A stretch of DNA of 64,000 bases from the NCBI RefSeq assembly GCF_003003215.1, contig NZ_PVUF01000005.1, positions 186,001 through 250,000 on the forward strand, in the 5' to 3' direction. Source of the DNA: Tritonibacter scottomollicae. GTDB lineage: Bacteria; Pseudomonadota; Alphaproteobacteria; Rhodobacterales; Rhodobacteraceae. The notes beneath the pieces were generated by a model. That model was not told the DNA's origin. It ran no database searches and worked only from the letters and a program-made list of their open reading frames with translations. Shown piece by piece: positions 1 to 8,829 of this stretch. The stretch's first letter is position 1, and each line of letters starts with the position of its first letter. The position numbers were made by a program, and so were the translations under genes.

Positions 1-195
1 GGCGACGCGAAAAAACCGAATGCGAGCATTGGCATTGTTGACGCTGTCGGAGATCAGCTCCAGTTCCGGCCCCTCGAGCGAATTGGACATGCCCAAAAGC
101 TCCAGACCGTTGTTGATCGCCCCAACCGGGCTGATCAGATCGTGACAGATCCGTGAACCTACCAATGCGGCCAAATTGGCGCTATCTACACCCAT
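1..195 (-). CDS. chpT: Histidine phosphotransferase ChpT, N-terminal part (runs off the window)
   Basis: Sixty-five codons are visible on the minus strand from ATG at 193-195. Residues 14-30 carry the phospho-accepting helix of the ChpT family, with SRICHDLISP and the likely phosphorylated His18, followed by GAINNGLELL. In alphaproteobacteria ChpT relays phosphate from the hybrid kinase CckA to CtrA and CpdR in the cytoplasm. A good ribosome site (GGAGGA) lies seven bases before the start. The gene is divergent from the DUF3553 gene at 225. The C-terminal pseudo-kinase half is outside the window. Confidence 0.85.
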   Translation of the reverse strand, partial: MGVDSANLAALVGSRICHDLISPVGAINNGLELLGMSNSLEGPELELISDSVNNANARIRFFRVA

Positions 196-224
196 AACAT
201 TCCTCCAATAGGGCCATTCAAAAC

Positions 225-407
225 ATGAACGACCTGAATACCATCTTCGCACCCGGCATGTTTGCCCGACACCCCGACCACCCGGAATGGGGGCTGGGGC
301 AGGTGCAGTCAAACGTGGGCGGCAAGATTACTGTCAACTTTCCCGACCAGGGCAAGGTCGTTTTCGATGGCGCGCGCATTGCCCTTGTTCCAGTCTTTGA
401 TCCGTAA
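225..407 (+). CDS. DUF3553 family small protein
   Basis: This 60-residue protein has the compact pattern of DUF3553 proteins: an initial 'FARHPDHPEWGLGQVQS' segment, then 'GKITVNFPDQGKV', resembling a small SH3-like beta barrel. Similar short proteins are common in Rhodobacteraceae, but their role is unknown. It is divergent from chpT with about 30 bp between the two starts, so the promoters must overlap or face each other. A single TTAACC half-site follows the gene at about 425. The family call is by pattern recognition only. Confidence 0.6.
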   Translation: MNDLNTIFAPGMFARHPDHPEWGLGQVQSNVGGKITVNFPDQGKVVFDGARIALVPVFDP

Positions 408-515
408 AAACGGTTTATGAAACGTTAACCAAACGCATACAAGTGTGCATATATCTTGCGCGCGAATATGCCTATGCGCTATTTGCCCGCCAAAAAGTAA
501 GGATAAAGCAGAGCC

Positions 516-1277
516 ATGCAGGACGGCGCGCCAGAGTTTTCCGTGAGAATTGCCGAAACTGAGCAGGACCTGCGAGCCGCGCAGGCCCTACGCTACGAGG
601 TCTTCGTGCGTGAGTTGGGCGGCAGTGGTGCGATGGTGGACCATGAGGCCGGATTGGAGCGGGACAAGTTTGACCCGTACTTCGACCATATGCTTGTCAG
701 CGATGACCGCTTGGGCGAAGTGGTGGGAGTTTACCGCCTGCTGCGCAGCGATCAGGCCCAAAAGCTGGGCCAGTTCTACTCCGAAGATGAATATGATCTG
801 TCGGCATTGCGCAGCTCCGGGCGCAAACTTCTTGAGCTGGGCCGATCCTGTCTGCATGCCGAGTATCGCGGCGGTATGGCGATGTTTCACCTCTGGAACG
901 GGCTGGCCGCTTATGTCGCGGATCACCAGATCGACGTTCTGTTCGGGGTTGCCTCTTTTCACGGCACCGATCCGCAGGCCCTGGCGCAACCCCTGTCGCT
1001 GCTGCATGCCAATCATCTGGCGCCCGAAGATTTGCGCGTACGTTCAAGAGCCTACCAGCCGATGAACCTGGTGGACGGGGATCAGATTGATCGCCGCGCC
1101 GCGATGGTGGACACACCCGCGTTGATCAAGGCCTACCTGCGGCTCGGTGGATTTGTGGGGGATGGGGCCTATGTGGATCACGCGTTCAACACCACTGACG
1201 TCTGCCTGATCCTCGACACTGCGCGGATGAACGAACGTCAAAGCCGCCTCTATACGCGCGGGACCGCCGCTGAATGA
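516..1277 (+). CDS. olsB: L-ornithine N-alpha-acyltransferase OlsB
   Basis: OlsB makes lyso-ornithine lipid by moving a 3-hydroxyacyl chain from ACP to ornithine, the first step of phosphate-free ornithine lipid synthesis. The 253-residue protein has the GNAT-like family layout: N-terminal 'LRYEVFVRELG', 'DHMLVSDD', 'ELGRSCLHAEYRGG' and a C-terminal region ending near 'VCLILDTARMNERQ'. Its length is normal. The stop overlaps the start of the next gene by four bases (ATGA), coupling it to olsA. An AAGGA sits a little far upstream of the ATG. Confidence 0.88.
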   Translation: MQDGAPEFSVRIAETEQDLRAAQALRYEVFVRELGGSGAMVDHEAGLERDKFDPYFDHMLVSDDRLGEVVGVYRLLRSDQAQKLGQFYSEDEYDLSALRSSGRKLLELGRSCLHAEYRGGMAMFHLWNGLAAYVADHQIDVLFGVASFHGTDPQALAQPLSLLHANHLAPEDLRVRSRAYQPMNLVDGDQIDRRAAMVDTPALIKAYLRLGGFVGDGAYVDHAFNTTDVCLILDTARMNERQSRLYTRGTAAE

Positions 1278-2119
1278 CCGTCAGCTGGAAGAGTGAGACA
1301 CCGCCGGAACAGGTTCGGATTACGCCGATGGGATGGCTGCGGGTCGGTCTGCGTGGCACCGCGTTGGCGATACTGGTCTTTGGTTGCCTGTTGCTCTTGC
1401 TATTGGTGCGTCTGATTGAACGTCCCATTTGTGGGGTGCAGCGGCCGGTCACGCCCTTCATCACCATGTTTGTCTGCCGCAATGCATTTCGCATCCTGAG
1501 CTTGCGCTTTGACACCAAGGGCGCGCGGATGCATCACCCCGGTATCATTGTCGCGAACCATACGTCATGGCTCGATATTTTTGCCCTCAACGCACGCAAA
1601 CGGATCTATTTCGTGTCCAAGTCCGAAGTGGCGGCATGGCCCGGCATTGGCTGGCTGGCGCGCGCCACCGGCACGGTATTCATCGAACGTGATCGCAAGA
1701 AATCCAACGAGCAGAAGGCGCTGTTCGCACAGCGTCTGAAAGCAGGACATAAGTTGCTGTTCTTCCCGGAAGGCACCTCAACCGACGGTCTGCGGGTGCT
1801 ACCGTTCAAGACGACCCTGTTTGCTTCACTGTTTGAGCCAGAGTTGCGTGATATCCTGTATGTGCAGCCGGTTTCGGTGGTGTTTCATGCCCCAAAGGGC
1901 GCCGAGCGCCGGTTTTACGGCTGGTGGGGAGATATGGATTTTGGCAGCCACCTGCTGAAGGTGCTCGCGACCCAGCCGCAGGGCAGGGTGGAGCTCACCT
2001 ACCACGCCCCTGTTGCCGTGCAGGCGTTTCAGGATCGCAAGGCGCTTGCTGCTTATTGCGAGGAGACAGTGCGCAAGGGGCACATGCAAATGCGCAAGCA
2101 GCTGCCGGAACAGCGCTGA
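1274..2119 (+). CDS. olsA: Lyso-ornithine lipid O-acyltransferase OlsA (PlsC family)
   Basis: This is a 281-residue PlsC-type acyltransferase with an N-terminal membrane anchor (about residues 28-47, very Leu-rich). The catalytic HX4D motif is NHTSWLD (His96, Asp101) and the substrate motif is FFPEGTSTDG. It is translationally coupled to olsB, which argues for O-acylation of lyso-ornithine lipid rather than, or as well as, lysophosphatidate. In roseobacters ornithine lipids replace phospholipids when phosphate is short, and a Pho regulon lies 30 kb away, but no Pho box was seen here. Confidence 0.85.
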   Translation: MTVSWKSETPPEQVRITPMGWLRVGLRGTALAILVFGCLLLLLLVRLIERPICGVQRPVTPFITMFVCRNAFRILSLRFDTKGARMHHPGIIVANHTSWLDIFALNARKRIYFVSKSEVAAWPGIGWLARATGTVFIERDRKKSNEQKALFAQRLKAGHKLLFFPEGTSTDGLRVLPFKTTLFASLFEPELRDILYVQPVSVVFHAPKGAERRFYGWWGDMDFGSHLLKVLATQPQGRVELTYHAPVAVQAFQDRKALAAYCEETVRKGHMQMRKQLPEQR

Positions 2120-2288
2120 GACGTTGGTTTTGCGCTTGCGCACCTGTCCAAGCTGGCTTATACGCGCGCCATCGAACCCACAAGCGGGGTTTGGCCTGAT
2201 CGGGGGAGACATCCCTGACAGACCGCCGGTTGGCCGCGAAAGCGTCTGAACCCCCGCTGAGGATAAAACCGGAAAAGGATAGAATAGC

Positions 2289-3056
2289 ATGGCTCTTCCC
2301 GAGTTCTCCATGCGTCAGCTGCTGGAAGCTGGCGTACACTTTGGTCACCAGACGCAGCGTTGGAACCCCCGTATGGGTCCGTTCATCTACGGCGCGCGCA
2401 ACGGCATCCACATCATGGACCTGACGCAGACTGTTCCGATGCTGGACCAGGCACTGACCGCGATCCGTGACACCGTTGCAAAAGGCGGCCGCGTTCTCTT
2501 CGTTGGTACCAAGCGTCAGGCCGCAGCGCCGATCGCCGAAGCTGCTGAGAAATCCGCACAGTACTACATGAACCACCGCTGGCTCGGCGGCACGCTGACC
2601 AACTGGAAAACCGTTTCCCAGTCGATCAACCGTCTGAAGGAAATCGATGAGCGTATGGCAGCCGGCGCCGACGGCCTGACCAAGAAAGAGCGCCTGCACA
2701 TGGAGCGTGACCTGGAGAAGCTGCAAGCCTCTCTCGGCGGTATCCGCGACATGGGCGGTGTTCCTGACCTGCTGTTCGTCATCGACGTCAAAAAAGAAGC
2801 ACTGGCCATCGCCGAAGCCAACAAACTGGGTATCCCGGTTGTGGCCATCGTCGACACCAACTGCTCCCCCGATGGCGTAGACTACATCATTCCGGGCAAC
2901 GACGACGCGGCCCGCGCGATCACGCTTTACTGCGATCTGGTTGCTCGTGCAGCTCTGGACGGCATGACCGCTCAGATGGGCGCTGCCGGTGTTGACCTCG
3001 GCGCACTGGAAGAAGCACCGGTCGAGGAAGCGGTGGCAGAAGAAGCCAGCGCCTAA
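2289..3056 (+). CDS. rpsB: 30S ribosomal protein S2
   Basis: The 255-residue protein matches S2 throughout: start '[20 protein letters not shown]', then '[19 protein letters not shown]', 'LFVGTKRQA', '[11 protein letters not shown]' and '[14 protein letters not shown]'. S2 binds the head-body junction of the 30S subunit. The C-terminus has a short acidic alanine-rich tail. It is the first gene of the usual rpsB-tsf pair. An AAAGGA ribosome site precedes the ATG. The 169-bp leader upstream contains no gene that I can recognise. Confidence 0.98.
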   Translation: MALPEFSMRQLLEAGVHFGHQTQRWNPRMGPFIYGARNGIHIMDLTQTVPMLDQALTAIRDTVAKGGRVLFVGTKRQAAAPIAEAAEKSAQYYMNHRWLGGTLTNWKTVSQSINRLKEIDERMAAGADGLTKKERLHMERDLEKLQASLGGIRDMGGVPDLLFVIDVKKEALAIAEANKLGIPVVAIVDTNCSPDGVDYIIPGNDDAARAITLYCDLVARAALDGMTAQMGAAGVDLGALEEAPVEEAVAEEASA

Positions 3057-3085
3057 CCCGACAGCGTGTCATCGATTTGACATGT

Positions 3086-3106
3086 GGGGCAGGTTAGACC
3101 TGCCCC
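3086..3106 (+). promoter_or_regulatory. Intercistronic hairpin between rpsB and tsf
   Basis: A perfect 9-bp stem (GGGGCAGGT / ACCTGCCCC) closes a three-base TAG loop, 30 bp after rpsB and 31 bp before tsf. It has no T-run, so it is not a standard terminator. It may stabilise the rpsB transcript or tune the ratio of the two products. Confidence 0.5.
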
Positions 3107-3136
3107 AAACCGCATTTGACTTGAGGAGAGGCCAAG

Positions 3137-4012
3137 ATGGCAATCACTGCAGCAATGGTGAAAAAACTGCGCGAATCCACCGGCGCAGGCATGATGGACG
3201 CGAAGAAAGCACTGGTCGAAAACGACGGCGACATGGAAGCCGCTGTTGACTGGCTGCGCACCAAGGGCCTTGCCAAAGCGGCCAAGAAATCCGGCCGTAC
3301 CGCCGCAGAAGGCCTGGTGGCCGTGGTCGTCGACGGTGGCACCGGTGTTGCTGTCGAGGTGAACTCCGAAACCGACTTCGTTGCGAAAAACGCCGATTTC
3401 CAGGCCATGGTGTCTGGCATTGCCAAAGCCGCCCTGACCGTGTCCACGGTTGAAGAACTGGCAGAAGCGGATCTGGACGGCAAAACTGTCGCCACCACCG
3501 TGACCGACAAGATCGCCACCATCGGCGAGAACATGGCGCTGCGCCGGATGGCGAAGCTGGAAGGTGAAACCGTCGTGTCCTACGTGCACAACGCGGCCAC
3601 CGACGGCATGGGCAAAATCGGCGTTCTGGTTGCACTGACCGGCGGCGACGAGGCGATCGGCAAGCAGGTCGCGATGCATATCGCAGCTGTGAACCCGGCG
3701 GCTCTGTCCGAGGCAGACATGGATCCGGCGATCGTCGAAAAAGAGCGTCAGGTTCAGATCGACATCGCGCGCGAATCCGGCAAGCCGGAGCAGGTCATCG
3801 AGAAGATGATCGACGGTCGCATGAAGAAATTCGTTGCTGAATCCACCCTGCTGAACCAGCAGTTCGTGGTGAACCCGGACCTGACCGTGGAAGCGGCAGC
3901 GAAGGAAGCAGGCGCGACCATCACCGGCTTTGTTCGTGTGGAAGTTGGCGAAGGCATCGAAGTCGAGAAAGAAGACTTCGCAGCTGAGGTGGCCAAAGCC
4001 GCAAAAGGCTAA
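3137..4012 (+). CDS. tsf: Elongation factor Ts
   Basis: EF-Ts recycles EF-Tu from GDP to GTP form. The 291-residue protein begins with the UBA-like domain ([20 protein letters not shown]), has the conserved 'ETDFVAKN' motif at about residue 78, and ends with the second core subdomain ('[10 protein letters not shown]'). Its length is normal. A clear GAGGAG site precedes the start. It follows rpsB by 80 bp and is closed by a strong terminator. Confidence 0.98.
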   Translation: MAITAAMVKKLRESTGAGMMDAKKALVENDGDMEAAVDWLRTKGLAKAAKKSGRTAAEGLVAVVVDGGTGVAVEVNSETDFVAKNADFQAMVSGIAKAALTVSTVEELAEADLDGKTVATTVTDKIATIGENMALRRMAKLEGETVVSYVHNAATDGMGKIGVLVALTGGDEAIGKQVAMHIAAVNPAALSEADMDPAIVEKERQVQIDIARESGKPEQVIEKMIDGRMKKFVAESTLLNQQFVVNPDLTVEAAAKEAGATITGFVRVEVGEGIEVEKEDFAAEVAKAAKG

Positions 4013-4041
4013 GCCTAGGCCGCAGCATTGAGCTGATTTGA

Positions 4042-4071
4042 CCCCGGTGCGCGTGTCGCGCCGGGGTTTTT
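4042..4071 (+). terminator. Rho-independent terminator after tsf
   Basis: A GC-rich hairpin (CCCCGGTGCGCG, loop TGT, CGCGCCGGGG, with one bulged T) is followed by TTTTT. It lies 30 bp after the tsf stop. Confidence 0.85.
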
Positions 4072-4421
4072 CTATGTGCGATTGATGGCCTTCTGCCGGA
4101 ACGCTAACAGCGGCTCGAAATGACAGCCGACCGAAGCGCGCGCTATCAAGTACCTGATCTGAGATGAAATAGGGAGGGAGTGGTCTCCGGCTGTTGGCGC
4201 GGAAGAATACACGCCAACAACCAGACAGGTCAGAGAGCCTTGAAATAGCAAGGTTCGTTTCCCGAAGTCCCTAGGCTAAGCCACCACTCACGGAACAGTT
4301 GTATAATGCCGCATAAACACCCGTAGGTGAAGTGCTGTTTTCCTTACCTTGTGAAAGGCTTATCGCATGAAATATTCGCCGAACTGTCACCAGATCGTTT
4401 CAATAGACGACAGCCGCGCGC
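4072..4421. other. 350-bp gap between tsf and luxR: no gene seen
   Basis: This is the convergent space between the tsf terminator and the luxR stop. Short open frames here lack ribosome sites and resemble no family I know. No repeat, tRNA or second clear terminator was found. Confidence 0.4.
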
Positions 4422-5177
4422 TTAGTATTCGATCGCGTACATCTGATTGTGCAGAGCTGCCTTCAGGATCGCCTGAGCAGTCGTTTCGACCGATAGGGCT
4501 TCCCGCGCAAGACGCAGGTGCTTTTCAATGGTCGCGGTGGTCAGCCCCATCAACAACGCGATGTCCTGGGTCGTCTTCCCATCACCCACCCACTGCAGAA
4601 CTTCGCGTTGGCGCCGCGTCAACCCACGATTGGGGGCGTTATAGGGCAGGGTGAGGATCTTGAGATGGGCGACATTGTTCATCAACACGATGTCCTGCCC
4701 ATGCTCGGCCCAGATCTGATCCACGTCCGCCTGACGCAATTCGCGGCGTGCCGCCAGGGCGATGGCGCCTTTGAACCGATCCGTCGCGGAGTTGAAGCTG
4801 ATGGTGTAGCCCGCATGCACGCCCATCTTCTGGTTGAAATCGTGAACCGCCTGCGCCTTGCAATCAAGACGTCCTTGCGCGGCCAACTCATGCGCAATCC
4901 CCCAGCTGGCAAAGCCTTCGTTTTGCAGCGCCCAAGTCAGCATCGGCGCGTGAGAGTAGAGGCCATCACCCAAAAATCCGCTCAGGTATTCGGGGCTGTG
5001 GTTCGATAGGACGACGAAGTCATCAGGGTCGCCGAGAGACGTCTTTGTCTTGAAAAGGGTATAGCCATAGATCAACCGATCAAACCCGAACCGGCTCATT
5101 TGACGGACGTGGCCATGCCACAGTTCTTCGATCGAATTGCACTGCGTAACGTAGTGAAGATATTCGGACGTGATCAT
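4422..5177 (-). CDS. LuxR-type regulator with autoinducer-binding domain (no luxI nearby)
   Basis: This 251-residue protein has an N-terminal autoinducer-binding-like domain (about residues 10-165, with 'FGFDRLIYGY' and 'YTISFN') and a C-terminal LuxR helix-turn-helix (about 186-245, 'GLTRRQREVLQWVGDGKTTQDIALLMGL', written here in part). Such proteins bind acyl-homoserine lactones or related signals and then DNA. No AHL synthase is in the window, so it is an orphan (solo) by context. Its ATG overlaps the aroQ stop by four bases, so it is translated with aroQ. Confidence 0.8.
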   Translation of the reverse strand: MITSEYLHYVTQCNSIEELWHGHVRQMSRFGFDRLIYGYTLFKTKTSLGDPDDFVVLSNHSPEYLSGFLGDGLYSHAPMLTWALQNEGFASWGIAHELAAQGRLDCKAQAVHDFNQKMGVHAGYTISFNSATDRFKGAIALAARRELRQADVDQIWAEHGQDIVLMNNVAHLKILTLPYNAPNRGLTRRQREVLQWVGDGKTTQDIALLMGLTTATIEKHLRLAREALSVETTAQAILKAALHNQMYAIEY

Positions 5178-5623
5178 GGATCTTGTTTGCCCGAACAGTG
5201 CTGAACAAGCGCATCCAAGGCCAACAGATAGCCGAACGCCCCAAAACCACAGATCTGCCCGATCACCGCCTTGGAGATGTAGGAGGTCTGCCGGAAGGCT
5301 TCACGCGCATGAATGTTCGACAGATGCACCTCGATCGTGGGCAGCTCAACCGAGTAGATCGCGTCCATCAATGCAACGGACGTATGGGTATAAGCGCCCG
5401 CATTGAGGATGATCCCGGCGTGCGTCCCTTTGGCTGCATGGATCTGATCCAGCAACGCACCCTCATGGTTTGATTGAAAGCAGCTGACCTCAACCCCGAG
5501 TGTGGTGCCGTGGCGTCGGCATTGATCCTCGATCATCTCCAACGTCTCGGACCCATAGACCTCCGGCTGACGGGTCCCCAGCAGGTTCAGGTTCGGGCCG
5601 TTGAGGATCAATACGCGCGTCAT
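5174..5623 (-). CDS. aroQ: Type II 3-dehydroquinate dehydratase
   Basis: AroQ removes water from 3-dehydroquinate in the shikimate pathway. The 149-residue protein carries all family signatures: 'LILNGPNLNLLGTRQPEVYG' at the start with the flexible-lid Arg and catalytic Tyr, 'FQSNHEGALLD', 'ILNAGAYTHTS' and 'EVHLSNIHARE' with the catalytic His. Length is standard for the dodecameric type II enzyme. It is upstream of and overlaps the luxR gene. DAHP synthase, the first enzyme of the same pathway, is encoded at 24481. Confidence 0.95.
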   Translation of the reverse strand: MTRVLILNGPNLNLLGTRQPEVYGSETLEMIEDQCRRHGTTLGVEVSCFQSNHEGALLDQIHAAKGTHAGIILNAGAYTHTSVALMDAIYSVELPTIEVHLSNIHAREAFRQTSYISKAVIGQICGFGAFGYLLALDALVQHCSGKQDP

Positions 5624-6150
5624 TTTCTGTCCTTTCAGGGCATCGACCAGTATCAGCGTGATCGCCCATCGTGTTCTTCTTTACCCGTTGATCGTAGCTC
5701 CTGCGAACACAGGCACAACGAACGTATTCTGCACTTCTGCTCCAGACCGCGAACCGGTTGAAGGCGTTAGAAACATGCTAATGTTTTTCATAAAATGCCA
5801 TGCTGGCAAAGGAAGAGCCAGTTTCACGAATATTTTGATCCACCCAAACGCGAGAGTCGAGGGGGAAATACGCGCGAAAGGCTGTCAGTCATGAGGCATC
5901 TGCACGGGGGCACCTCGTATCCTGACAGAGGGTGTGATCTGGTATGACGTGACGTCGCCATTCCACCCCCTACGTTGTACCGGGGCCGTCCGGCTGACAT
6001 CCTCGTCATCAGATGTCCGCCGCGCGCGTCAGGTTCCAGCAGGGGATCATCGGGTATCGGGGAGCTCGCATTGAGCAGAACACCATCGCAGCCAACCCTG
6101 CACTTGTGTCGTGTAACGCCGTGGTATCTGGAGAGTTTCGTTTGTTTCTG
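5624..6150. other. Long divergent intergenic region: no gene seen
   Basis: About 530 bp separate the aroQ start from the palindrome ahead of the kinase gene. Open frames here are short, start without ribosome sites and have atypical composition. The region must hold the promoters of aroQ-luxR and of the kinase gene, but I could not assign them. Confidence 0.35.
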
Positions 6151-6166
6151 GTCACTTGCAAGTGAC
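6151..6166. promoter_or_regulatory. 16-bp perfect palindrome (putative operator)
   Basis: GTCACTTGCAAGTGAC is its own reverse complement over all 16 bases. It ends 21 bp before the ATG of the kinase gene at 6188, a typical place for a repressor to block transcription. The symmetric form suits a dimeric regulator such as a TetR or MarR protein. None is encoded next to it. Confidence 0.6.
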
Positions 6167-6187
6167 AGTTGATGCAGGAGTTTTCGC

Positions 6188-7225
6188 ATGAGTACCTCCA
6201 CGGCGCAGCTCGACACCGAAGCCGTCGCGCGCTTTGTCTCGGGAAGATTGCCGGGGTTCACAGAGGCTGTGACTGCGCAAAAGTTTGCAATGGGGCAGTC
6301 GAATCCGACCTACCTCTTACAGGCCGGTGACCACAGATATGTTCTGAGGCGCAAGCCTTTGGGAACGCTTTTGAAATCAGCGCATGCTGTGGACCGGGAG
6401 TTCCGCGTCCTCACAGCGCTGCGCGGGACTGCGGTTCCAGTTCCAACCGTGCATCTCCTGTGTGAAGACGAGGACATGATTGGCTCTGTCTTCTACATCA
6501 TGGATCATGTCGAGGGCAGGACGTTCGGCGAACCCCGGCTGCTTGAATTGCCCAGAGCTGACAGAGCTGCAACGCTGGATGAGATGAATCGCGTTCTTGC
6601 AGAATTGCATATGATCGATGTGGATGACGTCGGGCTTTCTGATTATGGGCCGCCCGGCAATTATTTCGCGCGGCAGTTGGCCCGCTGGTCCAAGCAGTAC
6701 CACAGCTCGCAGACTGTTCGCATCGATGCGATGAACGCGCTGATCAGAGAATTGGAAGCCACTCTGCCAGAAGATGATGGTCAGCGAACGCTGGTACACG
6801 GGGATTTTCGGATCGACAATATGATCTTCAGCCCGGACGGGCGACAGTGCCGCGCCCTGCTTGATTGGGAGCTTTCTACGCTTGGCCATCCCTATGCGGA
6901 TCTCGCCGGTGTGATCATGCAGTGGCAAATGCCGCCCGGCAGCGACGGCCGTGGGCTTGCCGGCGTGGATCGTGCCGCTGAGGGGCTGGTCACTGACACG
7001 GCCTTCGTTCAGGCGTACTGCGACCGGCGGGGCCTGACGGGAATTCCCGATTTTGGTTTCTATCTCGCGTTCAGTTTCTTTCGCATGGGGGCGATCCTGC
7101 AAGGGGTTTTGAAACGCGCTATGGACGGTAATGCGTCCAATCCAGAACAGGCGCAGAAGCTTGGCAGTTATGTTCCGCAGTTCGCGCGCGCCGGGCTGGA
7201 TGCGCTCGAGAAACCGGATCTTTAG
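6188..7225 (+). CDS. APH-family phosphotransferase, acyl-CoA metabolism type
   Basis: The 345-residue protein is an aminoglycoside-phosphotransferase-like kinase of the group that accompanies acyl-CoA dehydrogenases. Signatures are 'QSNPTYLL' in the N-lobe, 'YVLRRKPLG', the catalytic loop 'LVHGDFRIDNMIF' (about residue 203) and the metal-binding 'LLDWELSTLGHPYADLA'. Relatives are thought to phosphorylate hydroxyacyl-CoA-like substrates, as in ACAD10/11, rather than antibiotics. AGGAG precedes the ATG. A crotonase-fold gene follows 138 bp later, fitting a fatty or hydroxy-acid role. Confidence 0.82.
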   Translation: MSTSTAQLDTEAVARFVSGRLPGFTEAVTAQKFAMGQSNPTYLLQAGDHRYVLRRKPLGTLLKSAHAVDREFRVLTALRGTAVPVPTVHLLCEDEDMIGSVFYIMDHVEGRTFGEPRLLELPRADRAATLDEMNRVLAELHMIDVDDVGLSDYGPPGNYFARQLARWSKQYHSSQTVRIDAMNALIRELEATLPEDDGQRTLVHGDFRIDNMIFSPDGRQCRALLDWELSTLGHPYADLAGVIMQWQMPPGSDGRGLAGVDRAAEGLVTDTAFVQAYCDRRGLTGIPDFGFYLAFSFFRMGAILQGVLKRAMDGNASNPEQAQKLGSYVPQFARAGLDALEKPDL

Positions 7226-7363
7226 GGCCGCAAACCCATACAATTGAACGCGTCTTCCCCTGCGTTGGTAACACATTGGCAAACCTCAAGGTCCAGAGTC
7301 GGACGTGGTGGGCGTACAGCTTTTTTCTGCATACGCCGTTGAATCGGGAATTTTGGGGGCAAT

Positions 7364-8065
7364 ATGGAACGCGACGAATGGCTCAACCGCCGGCTACATG
7401 GTGATGGGGTGGTTGAACTGCAGCTTGGACACGCACCGGAAAACCAACTAACACAGGATTTTCTGCGGGATTTCACACTTCAAATCAAAGAGCTGTCCGT
7501 CGATCCTGATGTGAAGTCCATTCTCCTCAGCAGCCCGTTCAAGGATTTCTCAACCGGCGTTGCACCTGATGCAAGTGCGGTTGGAGCGGATCTGAACGCG
7601 GCCTTTCTTGCACTTTACGCATGTCCGAAACCGGTGGTGATCGCCTCTGTCGGTCTCTGCTCCGGCGCCGGCATGTTCTTTGTTCTTGCCAGCGATGTGC
7701 GTGTCGCGCACGCGCGTGCAGGTTTCGAGATGACTGAGGTTCAGCTTGGCTCCGAATATCCGATTGCGCTTATGGAGATTGCGCGGGCGTCGCTGGACAG
7801 CAACACGCAAAGGCGCCTGATGTTGACGGGGCAACGTCTCGGTCCGATTGCGGCGCGCAATGCCCAAATCATCGAAGTGATCGCTGACGATTTGGAGGAC
7901 CTGCACGGCTATGCACTGAAGGAGGCACGTAAACTCGCGGCTCTGCCTGCAGAGGCTTTCGCGCGGATCAAATTTGAATTGCGTGCTGGCACGATCAATC
8001 GGATCGAAGATCTCTTGGACGCAACGCTATCGCAGGATCAGACCACACCGCGCATGGCGGGCTGA
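7364..8065 (+). CDS. Enoyl-CoA hydratase/isomerase-fold protein
   Basis: The 233-residue protein shows the crotonase core: 'NQLTQDFLRDF', 'ILLSSPFKDFSTG' (first oxyanion-hole segment) and 'KPVVIASVGLCSGAGMFFVLASDVRVA' (second segment, quoted here in pieces), then 'EVQLGSEYPIA'. It is shorter than typical hydratases (about 255-260) and lacks the usual paired catalytic glutamates at recognisable places, so the exact reaction is not assignable. It probably forms a unit with the upstream kinase gene. Confidence 0.72.
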   Translation: MERDEWLNRRLHGDGVVELQLGHAPENQLTQDFLRDFTLQIKELSVDPDVKSILLSSPFKDFSTGVAPDASAVGADLNAAFLALYACPKPVVIASVGLCSGAGMFFVLASDVRVAHARAGFEMTEVQLGSEYPIALMEIARASLDSNTQRRLMLTGQRLGPIAARNAQIIEVIADDLEDLHGYALKEARKLAALPAEAFARIKFELRAGTINRIEDLLDATLSQDQTTPRMAG

Positions 8066-8145
8066 CACGGGGATACGACACTTGGCGCCGCCGCTCTGCC
8101 GTTGTAGGAAAACGGAAACAAATGGGCTGCAAAAGGCGAGGGACC

Positions 8146-8334
8146 ATGAAGGGAAACAAGATCGAAGTGAGCCGCACGGACGATGGAAAAATCCTCGTCA
8201 ACAAGGGCACATGGACCGATGTTTTCCCCGAGGACCAGCGAGAGCCATGGGCGCAGTGGTATGAACAGATGCATACACACTACGCCTACGAAGGCTATGC
8301 AGACATGGCGAAGGCCTTGCGCGCATTGACGTAG
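8146..8334 (+). CDS. Small protein of unknown function
   Basis: An open frame of 62 residues starts at ATG 8146 after GCGAGGG; an in-frame ATG at 8122 would add eight residues. The product is soluble and rich in Trp, Tyr and charged residues ('WTDVFPEDQREPWAQWYEQ'), with no membrane segment or cysteine. It lies 80 bp after the crotonase-like gene on the same strand. Family not recognised. Confidence 0.5.
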   Translation: MKGNKIEVSRTDDGKILVNKGTWTDVFPEDQREPWAQWYEQMHTHYAYEGYADMAKALRALT

Positions 8335-8563
8335 CACAAATCGTGCCCAAGTCCCTCGTGTGTCAGCCTGTACACGGCACAGGGATCACGTCGGGCTGCA
8401 TCACCCTTCGCGGCGCTGTTTTAGTTTGACCTGCGACTTTGAGAATGTCGCCGACCGCAGTCTGTCAGCGCTGTATGGAACGTATCGCGCGCAAGACTAA
8501 CAGCATCTTGCCAAGAGGTAGCAAAGGCTGCGCGCTTCGAAAACCGTCAATGTTTTGATGTAA

Positions 8564-8640
<77 letters not shown>

Positions 8641-8829
8641 GTCTGTGAGGGCGGATATACGCGGATGTCGAAAAGTCTGCAATGAAAAAAACGCGTTATC
8701 CGCGAATTCGTTACGCTCATCTCTACGACAACAAGCCGGCCTCAATACGCGGCGCACACGCCAAAACGACAAACGGCGCGCTGTAAGATGACAGCGCGCG
8801 ATCCCAATACAGGACAGCAGTCTTGACGT

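Noticed and set aside
5824-6261. 145-codon minus-strand frame over the promoter region of the kinase gene
   Set aside because: It overlaps the start of the kinase gene and the palindrome, has no ribosome site and an implausible composition.
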